Part shown: in pieces, positions 25,569-32,704 of the stretch
Position numbering within the stretch: the stretch's first letter is position 1
Layout of the letters: every line of letters begins with the position of its first letter
DNA from: Lachnospiraceae bacterium
Lineage (GTDB): Bacteria > Bacillota > Clostridia > Lachnospirales > Lachnospiraceae
Direction of reading: 5' to 3'
NCBI GenBank assembly: GCA_015057625.1
Contig: SVDZ01000005.1
Location: forward strand, 142,721-175,424
Length of the DNA stretch: 32,704 nucleotides
The notes under the pieces: generated by a model
Told to the model about the DNA's origin: nothing
Databases searched by the model: none
Seen by the model: only the letters and a program-made list of their open reading frames with translations
Translations under genes and position numbers: made by a program

Positions 25569-26042
25569 ATGAAAGACATGGAAATCGAAAAGAAATATCT
25601 GATATTACAAGTTCCAAAAGACCTTGAAAACTATGATCATCATGAAATTGAGCAAGGATACCTCTCAGTCAATCCTGTAGTCAGAGTCAGAAAATCCGAC
25701 GAAGAATACTACCTCACCTATAAGGGCAAGGGGATGATGGCAAGAGAAGAATACAATCTCCCTCTCACAAAAGAAAGCTATGAACATTTGATAAAAAAAG
25801 CCGATGGCAATGTCATCACTAAAACAAGATATCTTTTTCCTTTGGAGAACAATCTTACTGCTGAGCTGGATATTTTTCACGGTGTATTTACCGGTATGTC
25901 TATTGTTGAAGTGGAGTTTGAATCTATTGAGGCAGCAGAAAGCTTCACACCACCTGATTGGTTTGGAGATGAAGTCACTTACGACAAGCGTTTCCACAAC
26001 AGCTATCTTTCCAGATTATCTGTATCTGAAACCATTCTTTAA
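25569..26042 (+). CDS. CYTH-domain protein (triphosphate tunnel metalloenzyme type)
   Basis: CYTH proteins hydrolyse or cyclise triphosphate substrates (inorganic triphosphate, ThTP or ATP). The signature EIEKKYL opens the protein (5-11), followed by the paired basic and acidic strand motifs expected in the tunnel (PVVRVRKSDEEYYLTYKG, TKTRYLF, TAELDIFHG, IVEVEFES). 157 residues, a single CYTH domain with no CHAD domain. The start at 25569 is 18 bases from AAAGGA, but a 13-base hairpin (GAACT/AGTTC) between them would shorten the effective distance to about five. It is monocistronic with a terminator at 26069-26098. Which triphosphate it uses cannot be told. Confidence 0.9.
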   Translation: MKDMEIEKKYLILQVPKDLENYDHHEIEQGYLSVNPVVRVRKSDEEYYLTYKGKGMMAREEYNLPLTKESYEHLIKKADGNVITKTRYLFPLENNLTAELDIFHGVFTGMSIVEVEFESIEAAESFTPPDWFGDEVTYDKRFHNSYLSRLSVSETIL

Positions 26043-26068
26043 GAACACCTTTAAACTATAGATTATGA

Positions 26069-26098
26069 AAAAAACGACTCGATATCGAGTCGTTTTTT
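26069..26098. terminator. Bidirectional terminator between the CYTH gene and tRNA-Leu
   Basis: AAAAAACGACTCGAT with its exact complement (26069-26083 and 26084-26098) gives a strong hairpin with a T-run on both strands. It serves the CYTH gene on the plus strand and tRNA-Leu on the minus strand. Confidence 0.9.
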
Positions 26099-26100
26099 AA

Positions 26101-26180
26101 TACGGGCGACAGGACTTGAACCTGCACGGTCTCCCACTAGAACCTAAATCTAGCGCGTCTGCCAATTCCGCCACGCCCGC
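26101..26180 (-). tRNA. tRNA-Leu (UAG anticodon)
   Basis: The minus strand folds as a tRNA with acceptor GCGGGCG/CGCCCGT, anticodon stem CTAGA/TCTAG with loop TTTAGGT (anticodon TAG), and T-arm GGTTCAAGTCC. CCA is not encoded. It has its own consensus promoter (26208-26236) and a terminator immediately after. Confidence 0.93.
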
Positions 26181-26207
26181 ATGGCATTTATTCAAAACGC
26201 GTTTTTT

Positions 26208-26236
26208 ATAATAACACGTCGACAATTAAATGTCAA
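26208..26236 (-). promoter_or_regulatory. Promoter of tRNA-Leu
   Basis: TTGACA (26236-26231), a 17-bp spacer and TATTAT (26213-26208). The -35 overlaps the stop codon region of the membrane-protein gene. A 12-bp palindrome AAAACGCGTTTT (26194-26205) lies at the predicted transcription start. Confidence 0.75.
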
Positions 26237-26928
26237 TTTTCTCCCTTGCTTTTCTTTCTCTTAAATGCTTCACAAAACAATGCTGTTCCAATTATAGCAA
26301 CGGTAAAGTATTTCAGATCATAGAATGCATTCAATAATACTACACACATTTCTCCTGAATCTGCCGGTCCATGCATAGGCAACATTACCGTTCCCAGAAA
26401 TGCTCCTATTATCATATAATTTCCCATAATAAAGTATTTGTCTTTCTGAAGAACATCATTCAGTTTTTTTATTCTCGGTATTACAAAGACGCTGATTATG
26501 GTAGCCATAACTGAGAATATAGTCAATACGAATATCGATATATAATTGATATTGAAATCGTCATACATATTTAAGATTTCTGCGACATTAATTCTAAATA
26601 ATGTGAATATAAATCCAAATAACACATACCAGTTCATTTCATACAAAAGCATATTCACTACATGCTCCGTCTTATGAAAATGACTTATAAGAAAACTAAT
26701 TACAAATCCTACCAGCATAAATATTAAAGCTACAAAAAAAGAATTATCTATAATAACTCCAATACAGCTTCCAATTACTGTTCCAAAGTAGATGACTATT
26801 GCCCCATACTTTTTCCTGACCGAAATAACCTTTTCATCAACAAGAAGAACTATGCCAATAAGACATCTTATAAATGTCAAAAAAACATCTCCATGTATTA
26901 AATCAAACATATATACAAAATCACTCAT
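26233..26928 (-). CDS. Integral membrane protein, unrecognised
   Basis: This 231-residue protein has about seven hydrophobic segments (near residues 17-30, 41-60, 64-82, 99-113, 128-150, 163-181 and 206-221), a short acidic N terminus and a basic C terminus (AFKRKKSKGEN). The opening RCLIGIVLLVDEKVISVRKK followed by GTVIGSCIGVII loosely recalls MgtC-type membrane proteins, but the MgtC signature is not clear and I do not assign it. No catalytic or binding motif is evident. GGGGAA lies before the ATG. It stands alone between the tRNA-Leu gene and the tRNA array; no terminator of its own was seen. Confidence 0.75.
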   Translation of the reverse strand: MSDFVYMFDLIHGDVFLTFIRCLIGIVLLVDEKVISVRKKYGAIVIYFGTVIGSCIGVIIDNSFFVALIFMLVGFVISFLISHFHKTEHVVNMLLYEMNWYVLFGFIFTLFRINVAEILNMYDDFNINYISIFVLTIFSVMATIISVFVIPRIKKLNDVLQKDKYFIMGNYMIIGAFLGTVMLPMHGPADSGEMCVVLLNAFYDLKYFTVAIIGTALFCEAFKRKKSKGEN

Positions 26929-27078
26929 ACTAATTTCCCCTTCTATATCCCCTTATAACTGTTCAATCGTGTATGTTTTTTCATAATACTCATTTTGTAT
27001 TTACATAATAAGTAGTTACCAGATTAACTTTGTGTAACAGTTTCAATTGCACTTCGTCACTTAGCTCATAGTAGATAA

Positions 27079-27105
27079 CAAAAAAGCGCAATTACTATTG
27101 CGCTT
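27079..27105 (-). terminator. Terminator of the tRNA array
   Basis: AAGCGCAAT/ATTGCGCTT (27084-27092 with 27097-27105) has a 4-base loop and TTTTTTGT on the minus strand, six bases after tRNA-Lys. Confidence 0.9.
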
Positions 27106-27110
27106 AAGAG

Positions 27111-27183
27111 TGAGGCACGGGGGATTCGAACCCCCGACACCTTGATTAAAAGTCAAGTGCTCTACCGACTGAGCTAGTGCCCC
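27111..27183 (-). tRNA. tRNA-Lys (UUU anticodon)
   Basis: Acceptor GGGGCAC/GTGCCTC, anticodon stem CTTGA/TCAAG with loop CTTTTAA (TTT), T-arm GGTTCGAATCC. Last tRNA of the array; no encoded CCA. Confidence 0.96.
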
Positions 27184-27214
27184 ATATCTATATAAATTTA
27201 TCTAACTGCCCAAA

Positions 27215-27286
27215 CTGGGCTAGTTGGATTCGAACCAACGAATGCAGGAGTCAAAGTCCTGTGCCTTACCGCTTGGCGATAGCCCA
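27215..27286 (-). tRNA. tRNA-Gln (UUG anticodon)
   Basis: Acceptor TGGGCTA/TAGCCCA, anticodon stem CAGGA/TCCTG with loop CTTTGAC (TTG), T-arm GGTTCGAATCC. Its 5' end is part of a 23-bp tandem duplication (27278-27323). Confidence 0.95.
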
Positions 27287-27323
27287 TCATTGATTGTCAT
27301 GATAGCCCATCGTTGATTGCTAC
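27278..27323. repeat. 23-bp tandem duplication including the tRNA-Gln 5' end
   Basis: 27278-27300 and 27301-27323 share GATAGCCCATC(A/G)TTGATTG and differ at a few positions. The second copy leaves a nine-base tRNA-Gln remnant between tRNA-Gln and tRNA-His. Confidence 0.85.
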
Positions 27324-27326
27324 TAA

Positions 27327-27401
27327 GGTGGCTAGAGGGATTCGAACCCTCGGCCTCCAGAGCCACAATCTGGCGCGCTAGCCAACTGCGCCATAGCCAC
27401 C
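27327..27401 (-). tRNA. tRNA-His (GUG anticodon)
   Basis: Anticodon stem CCAGA/TCTGG with loop TTGTGGC (GTG). The extra 5' G(-1) opposite C73, the identity element of tRNA-His, is encoded. Confidence 0.96.
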
Positions 27402-27405
27402 ATAC

Positions 27406-27479
<74 letters not shown>

Positions 27480-27504
27480 ATAATCTTCGCTAGTGCGAAA
27501 ATCA

Positions 27505-27575
27505 AGCGGGTGATGGGAATCGAACCCACGTATCTAGCTTGGAAGGCTAGTGTTCTACCATTGAACTACACCCGC
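27505..27575 (-). tRNA. tRNA-Gly (UCC anticodon)
   Basis: Acceptor GCGGGTG/CACCCGC, anticodon stem CTAGC/GCTAG with loop CTTCCAA (TCC), T-arm GGTTCGATTCC. Confidence 0.96.
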
Positions 27576-27579
27576 AAAA

Positions 27580-27654
27580 TCGGGGTGACAGGATTCGAAC
27601 CTGCGACCTCTTGATCCCAAATCAAGCGCTCTAGCCAAGCTGAGCCACACCCCG
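27580..27654 (-). tRNA. tRNA-Pro (UGG anticodon)
   Basis: Acceptor CGGGGTG/CACCCCG, anticodon stem CTTGA/TCAAG with loop TTTGGGA (TGG), T-arm GGTTCGAATCC. First tRNA of the array. Confidence 0.96.
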
Positions 27655-27674
27655 TATTTTTTTGTTAATGTGCC

Positions 27675-27690
27675 GCGTTGTTCACAACGC
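27675..27690 (-). promoter_or_regulatory. Palindrome at the start of the tRNA array transcript
   Basis: GCGTTGT and ACAACGC flank a 2-base centre. It begins at about the predicted transcription start, so it would form a 5' stem or be an operator. Confidence 0.6.
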
Positions 27691-27697
27691 AAGAATT

Positions 27698-27726
27698 ATT
27701 ATATGTCACAGTAACCATAATGTCAA
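27698..27726 (-). promoter_or_regulatory. Consensus promoter of the tRNA array
   Basis: Perfect TTGACA (27726-27721), a 17-bp spacer and perfect TATAAT (27703-27698), 44 bp before tRNA-Pro; a very strong housekeeping-sigma promoter. Confidence 0.92.
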
Positions 27727-28114
27727 CACTTTTTTTGATTTTTTTTCGTTATTTTTTCCTTTCCCCTTCCAGCCCTTTATTTTCGGGCATTCCAGCAAAA
27801 AGAACAAACTGAAAAAAAACACTTTTTTACTCTTTTTCTAAAAAAACGACTAATTTTTTTCAGAAAAAAATTTTTAATTTTTTCAATATTTTTTTTATTT
27901 TTTTGAAAGCTTATTTTTTTTCAAAGAATTTTCACATTTTATTTTCGAGAAATTTTATTATTTATTTTCGAGAAATTTTATTATTTATTTTCATTTTTTG
28001 AAATTATTATTATATGGCTTAAATTTTTTTATAAAATTTATTTGTAAATATTTTTATGATTTCTTGTAATATCTTGTGATTTATTATTTATGTACTTTAT
28101 TAATATTCATTGTT
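27727..28114. other. Gene-free T-rich stretch
   Basis: About 390 bp between the tRNA promoter and the YfcE gene. The plus strand is dominated by T-runs and holds no frame with a ribosome-binding site. A 23-bp tandem repeat lies within it (27938-27983). No hairpin terminator for the YfcE operon was found, although several A/T-rich short inverted matches occur. Confidence 0.8.
27938..27983. repeat. 23-bp tandem repeat, two full copies
   Basis: TTTATTTTCGAGAAATTTTA plus TTA occurs at 27938-27960 and 27961-27983, followed by a partial third copy. Confidence 0.9.
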
Positions 28115-28603
28115 CTATTTTACAAATTTTAATTCATATTCCACTTCGCCATCGTCATGCATAGTCATAAGTATATAACTCGGCTTCCTCCCGCTCTGTC
28201 GTGGATATGTGAGACTCCCGGGATTAATAATGGTATACTCATCCCCTTCATCAATAACAGGTACGTGAGTGTGTCCATACATTATTATATCACACCCCTC
28301 CTGAAGCGCAGCGTACACTAACCTCGTCACATCAGAACCATACACTCCGTATTTGTGACCGTGTGTAGCAAATATCTTATGACCATACATCTCAAATACT
28401 ACTTTGTCTGCCAAATCATAATTCCAGTCATTATTTCCCCTGAGCACCTTTACTGCATAAGGAACAGAGGAAATAATGTACCTCTCATCTCCACACACAT
28501 CACCTAAATGTATAATGTAATCTGCTTCCTTGTTGGACTTGATTACTTTTTCATAGTTTTCCAAATATCCATGTGTGTCACTGATTACTAATATTTTTCT
28601 CAT
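28115..28603 (-). CDS. YfcE-type metallophosphoesterase
   Basis: This 162-residue protein is a small calcineurin-like phosphodiesterase. The metal ligands are in place: Asp9 and His11 (ISDTHG), Asp35 (HLGDVCGD), Asn57 (LRGNNDW), the His of FATHGHKYG and the HxH of YGHTHVP, with NPGSLTYPR after. Relatives (YfcE, MJ0936) act on phosphodiesters in vitro, and the cell substrate is not defined. It is the last gene of a four-gene unit, 76 bp after rdgB. AAAGGA lies before the ATG. Confidence 0.93.
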   Translation of the reverse strand: MRKILVISDTHGYLENYEKVIKSNKEADYIIHLGDVCGDERYIISSVPYAVKVLRGNNDWNYDLADKVVFEMYGHKIFATHGHKYGVYGSDVTRLVYAALQEGCDIIMYGHTHVPVIDEGDEYTIINPGSLTYPRQSGRKPSYILMTMHDDGEVEYELKFVK

Positions 28604-28679
28604 TGCAAATAAATATTCCTTTCGGAAATTTTTTAATCTTTCTCTACAATAATTCTATATAAACTTTCTTTTGCAAGTT

Positions 28680-29270
28680 TTATAATCTGTCTCCTAACAA
28701 CTTTATCATCGCTTTTAATGCTTTGCCTCTATGACTTATGCTATTTTTGAGATGTGGATCCATTTCGCCTGTAGTCATGTCATACTCAGGCACATATACT
28801 ATAGGATCATATCCAAATCCATTTTTTCCTCTCTCCTCAGTTGTAATAAATCCTTCAATTGTTCCTCGTGTTGTAAGGATTTCTCCATTTGGAAATGCCA
28901 CTGCAATTACGCATACGAATCTTGCACTTCTTTCGTCCCCTTCAACGCCCTCAAGCTGCTTGATAATATGCGCATTCTTTACTGAATAAGGGGTATCCTC
29001 TCCAAGAAATCTCGCTGAATAGATTCCCGGTGCTTTATCTAAATAATCCACTTCAAGTCCTGAATCATCAGCCATAGCAATCTCACCTGTCATCTCCATT
29101 ATTGCCTTTGCTTTGATTACTGCATTTTCTTCAAAAGTATCTCCTGTCTCTTCTATATCGGCCTGAATTCCGGCTTCCTTCATAGTCACTAGATCCAGGT
29201 TTAAACCGGCATCCTCCAACATCATTTTTACTTCCCTGACTTTTCCTTCATTACTTGTTGCAAATATCAT
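28680..29270 (-). CDS. rdgB: RdgB/HAM1 family XTP/dITP pyrophosphatase
   Basis: Nucleotide-pool sanitising enzyme that hydrolyses XTP, dITP and related triphosphates. Motifs: the opening FATSNEGKVREV, TFEENAVIKAKA, the catalytic ADDSGLEVDYLDKAPGIYSARFLGE, and NGFGYDPIVYVPEYDMT with SHRGKALKAM at the end. 196 residues, normal. GGAG lies before the ATG, 8 bp after the cysteine protease gene. The rdgB-yfcE pairing is common in Firmicutes. Confidence 0.97.
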   Translation of the reverse strand: MIFATSNEGKVREVKMMLEDAGLNLDLVTMKEAGIQADIEETGDTFEENAVIKAKAIMEMTGEIAMADDSGLEVDYLDKAPGIYSARFLGEDTPYSVKNAHIIKQLEGVEGDERSARFVCVIAVAFPNGEILTTRGTIEGFITTEERGKNGFGYDPIVYVPEYDMTTGEMDPHLKNSISHRGKALKAMIKLLGDRL

Positions 29271-29278
29271 AATTACTC

Positions 29279-30976
29279 CTATCTGTTATCTGTATATGCC
29301 TTAAGACATATATTACATTTTTTATTTTTTTCGACATTTTCCCATGAATTGCCCATAAAGCTAATATAGCCCTTTCCATCGGTAATATCAACATTTTTTG
29401 TTATCTCGTCATTTGCGAATTCCACCGCCACGGGTTCAGTTGAATTTGGTGTCGTGGCCTTAACAATAACCGCAAATTCTTTTCCTTCTTCAACTTCAAT
29501 TTCCCGTCCAAAATTAACTGTATAAAAGCCCTTATTTTTAACGTTTCCTGAGCCCACCCATGTTCTGCCGGTAGTCAGTGAATTTTCACCTGTATAATCA
29601 GGGCACACAAAAACTTCGTATTTAGTGTCATTATCTGTGGCATAAAAACCTACTGCCTTTACTGCTTCATTTTTCTTTGCTTTATATACATTTGCAAAAT
29701 AAGCGGTATTCTTTTCCTTAAATCCCATCTTACCAACAAATCCACATAAATCAGTCTGATAAATATTGTCATAATTATTGGTGTTTTCTATTTTTGTATA
29801 AACTATATTATGAACGCCTATATTTGAATCATAATATGAGACATAGAAATTACCGTTTTTGCCGAATTCTTTTCCCCAACTGTTTCTACATATGAAAGCA
29901 CCATTGCCCTCAACATCCGTCGTAAAGTTTTCTTTTGGGTAATTATCATCCCACCCTATTATTACTATGTCATGGTTGGGCTTGTTCTCCCCAATATAGC
30001 AATACGCAGCTTTTTCTTTATTGTAATAATTCGATACACTAGAAGAGTTAATCAGAGATGTATAAAGTGCACTCTGAACTGCACCATATTTATATACCAT
30101 AGATTTTATTGTCTCATAATCTTTTGACTCTATTATCTGCATTTCCTGAACATGCTTTGCGACTTTGTACTTTCCTGAAACTCCGTCGTATTTATCATCT
30201 TTTTCCAAAACCGGTCCCTGCCATGCTGAAAGATACGCCATTGAAATATTGTAATCGCCGCCATCGGAAATTGCTGTGTTGTAAGAATTCATAATTGCCA
30301 TATGATCCGCAGCAAATACTTTTCTCTCTTCAGGTAATAACGTAGATTCAAGAGCTGTAACCGATGCAAATGCCCAACATGTAGAATAATTTCCCTGTGA
30401 TCTTACTGTAGGACTTCTGCCTTCATCTTCATACGAAAAATAATAAGGAAGAATTCTTTCCCGGTTATTATCATTAACCAGTTTTATTTCCGTGTATAGT
30501 CCATCCCACACGTATGTATAATGTAAACATTCCGCCAATATATCTACCGGATAATAGTACATATCTTCAATCTCAATGATAGACTGTTGTGCCTCAACAC
30601 TTGTTCCATTCCAAGTATATATATTGGAATCAATCTTCATATCGAGTTCATTTTCTCCCTTTTTTATCTTCACGTTTTTATCTTTGTAAATTCCGCAAAA
30701 GCAATTAAATGTTTCCCCGATAATGTCCACCGGTATATACATTTTCAAATTTTCATCGACATATATTTTTTTGTTATTATTGTTTATGGCTACCCCGTCA
30801 ACAGATAGCTTAACATTATTAATGTTTAATTCATTTGCTATCAATTTGTTCCATCGCTCACTGTTTACTGTGATTTCACTTTTAATAAGGTACTCTCTGT
30901 TAAAATACTTTACCGTCAGGAAACCGCCTACAATAATAGCAACGCAAACAATCCAAAATAAACCTTGTTTCTTCAA
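29279..30976 (-). CDS. Membrane-anchored papain-like cysteine protease with lectin-like domain
   Basis: This 565-residue protein is anchored by an N-terminal hydrophobic segment (7-23) and faces outward. Residues about 55-170 look like a copper-amine-oxidase-N-type (stalk) domain, with two repeated VDGVAINNNNKKIYV and IPVDIIGE-type units. The C1 peptidase domain has Gln194 and Cys200 (VRSQGNYSTCWAFAS), His335 (NHDIVIIGWDD) and Asn365 (CRNSWGKEFG). About 400-560 fits the lectin-like domain often found after C1 peptidases in Clostridia. The start codon is TTG at 30976, eight bases after GAGGA; the nearby ATG is out of frame. No propeptide is obvious. It lies 16 bp after the methyltransferase gene. 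Substrate unknown. Confidence 0.88.
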   Translation of the reverse strand: MKKQGLFWIVCVAIIVGGFLTVKYFNREYLIKSEITVNSERWNKLIANELNINNVKLSVDGVAINNNNKKIYVDENLKMYIPVDIIGETFNCFCGIYKDKNVKIKKGENELDMKIDSNIYTWNGTSVEAQQSIIEIEDMYYYPVDILAECLHYTYVWDGLYTEIKLVNDNNRERILPYYFSYEDEGRSPTVRSQGNYSTCWAFASVTALESTLLPEERKVFAADHMAIMNSYNTAISDGGDYNISMAYLSAWQGPVLEKDDKYDGVSGKYKVAKHVQEMQIIESKDYETIKSMVYKYGAVQSALYTSLINSSSVSNYYNKEKAAYCYIGENKPNHDIVIIGWDDNYPKENFTTDVEGNGAFICRNSWGKEFGKNGNFYVSYYDSNIGVHNIVYTKIENTNNYDNIYQTDLCGFVGKMGFKEKNTAYFANVYKAKKNEAVKAVGFYATDNDTKYEVFVCPDYTGENSLTTGRTWVGSGNVKNKGFYTVNFGREIEVEEGKEFAVIVKATTPNSTEPVAVEFANDEITKNVDITDGKGYISFMGNSWENVEKNKKCNICLKAYTDNR

Positions 30977-30992
30977 TTTTCATCCTCTTGTA

Positions 30993-32135
30993 TTATTTTT
31001 TTGGAGGCTTTGGCCCCATAAACTGATAATAGTACGCCTTAAGCATTCCGTTATATATTTTCCTGTTTTTAGTAGCTTTGATTCCCATAGCCTTCTCAGC
31101 ATCCTCATAAGATGTAATTACAAATGCTGACCAGGAATCCAATTTCTTATAACGTTCACCCAAGCATTTGTACAGGCTGTACATATTCTCTTTTTCATCT
31201 AACCTCTCACCGTATGGTGGATTAGTTATGATAAAACCATATTTTTTACTGTGGCTTAATTCTGCCACATCCCTTTGCTGAAAATGTATCAGGTGATCCA
31301 CTCCCGCAAGTTCGGCATTTTTCTTTGCATAGGCAACCATCTTAGGATCGATATCAAAAGCCTGAATATCCGTTTCCACCGAATCATCCATCATATCATT
31401 TGCCTCATTTATCACATCATACCAAAACTTCTTATCTATAAAATTAGTCCATTCCTCTGATGTAAACTCTCTATTCATTCCAGGTGCCATATTGCATGCC
31501 ATCATAGCTGCCTCAATTGCAAAAGTACCACTTCCACAAAACGGGTCAATAAGAATTCTGTCTTTTCTCCAAGGTGTAAGCATAATCAGTGCTGCGGCAA
31601 GGGTCTCTTCAATTGGTGCTTTCGCAGTGTTCTTTCGATAGCCTCTCATATGCAATGACTCACCTGATGAGTCAAGTCCCACAATTACTTCATCCTTATG
31701 TATAACAATTCTCACCGGATATTCTGCACCGTTTTCCTCAAACCAGTTTACCGAATATTCCATCTTCATTTTTTCGACTATTGCTTTTTTGACAATTCTT
31801 TGAATATCTGTGGTGCTAAATAATTTACTCTTAATTGAAGTAGCTTTCTTTACCCAGAATTTTCCATCTTCCGGAATATACTCCTCCCAATCCAAAGCTT
31901 TTACCTTTTCAAATAATTCGTCAAAAGTTGTTGCTTTAAATCTTCCAACCTGTACTAAAACTCTCTCTGCTGTTCTCAAGAAAACATTAGCTCTCGGAAT
32001 AGCTTTAGCATCTCCCTTAAAGGACACCTTTCCGTCTTCAACCTGAACAATATCATATCCTAAATCCTGGATTTCTCTTTTTAAAACCGCTTCTAATCCA
32101 AAATGACATGGAGCAACTAAAATATATTCTTTCAT
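30993..32135 (-). CDS. THUMP-domain class I RNA methyltransferase (RlmL/YpsC type)
   Basis: SAM-dependent N2-guanine methyltransferase of the RlmL N-terminal-half/YpsC type, probably acting on 23S rRNA. The N-terminal ferredoxin-like and THUMP region (about 1-155) is followed by the catalytic domain with DPFCGSGTFAIEAA (197-210) and TNPPYGERL (304-312). 380 residues from MKEYILVAPCHFGLEAVL; GGAGG precedes that ATG, while an in-frame start seven codons earlier has no site. First gene of the unit with the protease, rdgB and yfcE genes. Confidence 0.93.
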   Translation of the reverse strand: MKEYILVAPCHFGLEAVLKREIQDLGYDIVQVEDGKVSFKGDAKAIPRANVFLRTAERVLVQVGRFKATTFDELFEKVKALDWEEYIPEDGKFWVKKATSIKSKLFSTTDIQRIVKKAIVEKMKMEYSVNWFEENGAEYPVRIVIHKDEVIVGLDSSGESLHMRGYRKNTAKAPIEETLAAALIMLTPWRKDRILIDPFCGSGTFAIEAAMMACNMAPGMNREFTSEEWTNFIDKKFWYDVINEANDMMDDSVETDIQAFDIDPKMVAYAKKNAELAGVDHLIHFQQRDVAELSHSKKYGFIITNPPYGERLDEKENMYSLYKCLGERYKKLDSWSAFVITSYEDAEKAMGIKATKNRKIYNGMLKAYYYQFMGPKPPKK

Positions 32136-32212
32136 GGAACCTCCAATTAATATCACGCTATCGATTCTTACTGCAAAATATCAATCAATCATAATAATTG
32201 TATTTTTACATT

Positions 32213-32240
32213 AGAATAGCATAACACATTATTATTGCAA
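32213..32240 (-). promoter_or_regulatory. Candidate promoter of the methyltransferase unit
   Basis: TTGCAA (32240-32235), a 16-bp spacer and TATTCT (32218-32213), about 78 bp before the start. Both boxes are imperfect. Confidence 0.3.
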
Positions 32241-32270
32241 AATCTATACATTAATATTCCAAGCCATGCT

Positions 32271-32590
32271 TCGTTTTCATCTCACCTAATTATTGAATAA
32301 TCTTTCTTGGATTGATGCTGTATTTCAAAATGTATATTTTATGAAATGGACGCATCGTCCCTGAAAGCCTATACAATAATAATCTGAGACACGCATCGTT
32401 TTCTATTCCTCGCATTCGCTTATTATCGAACGCTTCGCATAACTCGCTCCTTCGGAGCTCAAACACATGCTTTCGCGTTCGAAGCTAGAATGCTCGTCAT
32501 AACGAAAGCCTCGCTATCGTCTCATCTCATTATTGCATAGCCTTTCCCGTGACGATGCTGTGTTTCATAAACTATACTTTTAGAAACTTT
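32271..32590. repeat. Composite of imperfect inverted and direct repeats
   Basis: A block at 32271-32346 recurs in direct orientation at 32515-32587 (shared GATGCTGT(A/G)TTTCA and TTATTG(A/C)ATA parts). A third, inverted copy at about 32337-32390 (TTTATGAAA, GCATCGTC, CAATAAT) forms a roughly 95-bp imperfect palindrome with the first. Between them, CGAACGC/GCGTTCG (32427-32433 with 32475-32481) encloses GCTCC/GGAGC (32446-32450 with 32454-32458). No gene is visible here. Confidence 0.75.
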
Positions 32591-32601
32591 ATTTTACCAT
32601 T

Positions 32602-32704
32602 TTACCTTCCATTTAAGTTTTTTCTTACATTGGAAGGTAAGGTAAATTTGTTAATTTGTTATCAATTACCTTCCAAACTAATATATTTACCATTTGGTAG
32701 GTAA
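32602..32704. repeat. Alternating inverted repeats of TTACCTTCCA at the right edge
   Basis: TTACCTTCCA at 32602-32611, its exact complement at 32631-32640, TTACCTTCCA again at 32666-32675, and a one-mismatch complement at about 32695-32704. The series reaches the window edge and may continue. The whole stretch from 32157 to the end holds no supported gene. Confidence 0.85.

Noticed and set aside
27938..27983. CRISPR-like repeats in the T-rich gap
   Set aside because: Two tandem AT-rich copies without spacers; simple duplication explains them.

Overview
The window looks like a chromosome segment of a low-GC anaerobic Firmicute of the Lachnospiraceae type. The basis is protein character and gene order: tig-clpP-clpX-lon-ysxC followed by a DUF4364 gene, DUF1385-prmC-prfA, an EF-Ts with an extra block, a Lys-rich Rho, GGAGG ribosome-binding sites and TTGACA/TATAAT promoters. 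No phage, integrase, transposase or CRISPR array was seen. Nearly all genes are on the minus strand; the exceptions are a malic enzyme gene, a CYTH-domain gene and a repeat-containing reading frame cut by the left edge.

Layout, left to right. (1) 1-290: three 63-bp tandem repeats inside a plus-strand open frame, closed by a strong hairpin terminator. (2) 293-1774: secreted Big2/leucine-rich-repeat surface protein. (3) 1903-3970: rpsB-tsf operon with a structured leader. (4) 4091-8953: a small 57-residue gene with its own promoter, then a cassette read from right to left as nucleotidyltransferase, HPr-kinase-like protein, PqqD-like protein, S26-type peptidase and ABC exporter. (5) 8996-11218: stand-alone cpsB-cpsC-cpsD phosphoregulatory module. 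(6) 11219-16057: prfA, prmC, DUF1385, rpmE, rho. (7) 16152-17562: malic enzyme with terminator. (8) 17621-24654: protein quality-control operon tig-clpP-clpX-lon-ysxC-DUF4364. (9) 24777-26098: divergent DJ-1-like and CYTH genes. (10) 26101-27726: tRNA-Leu, an unrecognised membrane protein, then a six-tRNA array with a consensus promoter. (11) 28115-32135: RNA methyltransferase, cysteine protease, RdgB, YfcE. (12) 32157-32704: gene-free region of inverted repeats.

Most of the window is housekeeping. The main candidate for something less well described is the five-gene cassette at 4389-8904. It combines a PqqD-type peptide-binding protein, two nucleotide-using enzymes, a signal-peptidase-like protein and an exporter, a set that recalls peptide (RiPP) maturation and export, but no radical SAM, cyclase or precursor gene is visible. 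It sits beside a cps kinase/phosphatase module that lacks glycosyltransferases, and a 38-bp repeat occurs once inside the cassette region and once just beyond it. Other items for a second look are the competing stems in the rpsB leader, the palindromes beside several predicted transcription starts, and the repeats at both window edges.
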